Made by a program: the position numbers and the translations under genes
The notes under the pieces: generated by a model
Databases searched by the model: none
What the model saw: the letters and a program-made list of their open reading frames with translations, nothing else
Told to the model about the DNA's origin: nothing
Shown: piece by piece, positions 23,816-23,832 of the stretch
How positions within the stretch are numbered: position 1 is the first letter of the stretch
How the letters are laid out: each line of letters opens with the position of its first letter
Origin: Anaerolineales bacterium UBA3499
GTDB taxonomy: Bacteria > Chloroflexota > Anaerolineae > Anaerolineales > UBA11657
Direction: 5' to 3'
Assembly: GCA_002377585.1 (NCBI GenBank)
Contig: DFQC01000015.1
Location: 91,911-115,742, forward strand
Length of the DNA stretch: 23,832 nucleotides

Positions 23816-23832
23816 ATGCCTCCAATCTGGAC
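23816..23832 (+). CDS. Possible start of a further gene, cut off by the window
   Basis: An ATG at 23816 opens a frame (MPPIW) that runs off the window. There is no Shine-Dalgarno sequence, only the nearby TATAAT. Five codons give no information on the product, so this is only a candidate start. Confidence 0.25.

Noticed and set aside
1..23832. CRISPR arrays, insertion sequences, toxin-antitoxin pairs or defence genes
   Set aside because: Reading through both strands I found no regular spaced repeats, no transposase or integrase motifs and no small gene pair of that type.

Overview
The window is AT-rich bacterial DNA (roughly 40% G+C by eye), densely packed with genes of ordinary chromosomal type. 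I see no integrase, transposase, phage gene or CRISPR array. A member of the Chloroflexota is my best guess. The hints are a membrane-anchored glycosidase with a Pro/Thr-rich linker, a Qng1-like protein, a UPF0316 protein, a tRNA gene without encoded CCA, and several genes that appear to be leaderless. This assignment is an inference and no marker gene settles it.

Positions 1-4329 hold the 3' part of a histidine operon: hisH (5' end cut off by the window), hisA, hisF, hisI, a YczE-type membrane protein, hisE, and a large HAD-type hydrolase-like protein that could supply the missing histidinol-phosphate phosphatase. All genes are on the + strand with overlaps or gaps of at most 20 nt. A UPF0316/DUF2179 membrane protein (4331-4855, minus) converges on the operon.

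Positions 5047-10991 (+) carry a membrane-anchored glycoside-hydrolase-like protein, a PcrA/UvrD helicase, galE overlapping the helicase stop, and an MFS transporter.

Positions 11039-14574 (minus) carry an M19 dipeptidase and a four-helix membrane protein (translationally coupled), tRNA-Lys(UUU), and then the most unusual gene of the window. That gene encodes a 599-residue fusion of a PfkB/ribokinase-type kinase with a C-terminal domain resembling Qng1/DUF2419 queuosine-nucleotide glycosylases, ending in an endonuclease-III-like four-cysteine array. A kinase making a nucleoside 5'-monophosphate joined to a glycosylase cleaving it would be a self-contained salvage enzyme.

Positions 14639-23799 form a surface-glycan locus: a polytopic GT-C-like protein, a GT4 glycosyltransferase, an asparagine-synthase-type amidotransferase, a second GT-C-like protein with an inserted carbohydrate-binding-like domain (opposite strand), a WbuB-like GT4 enzyme, and an atypical SDR lacking the catalytic tyrosine. 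GalE could supply UDP-galactose-type precursors, and the amidotransferase may amidate a sugar acid.

All three divergent intergenic regions contain the near-palindrome TTGTCAA, which reads as a -35 hexamer on both strands. Several genes have a -10 box only 6-12 nt from the start codon and no Shine-Dalgarno sequence, whereas genes inside operons mostly have one. No gap longer than 300 nt lacks a gene.
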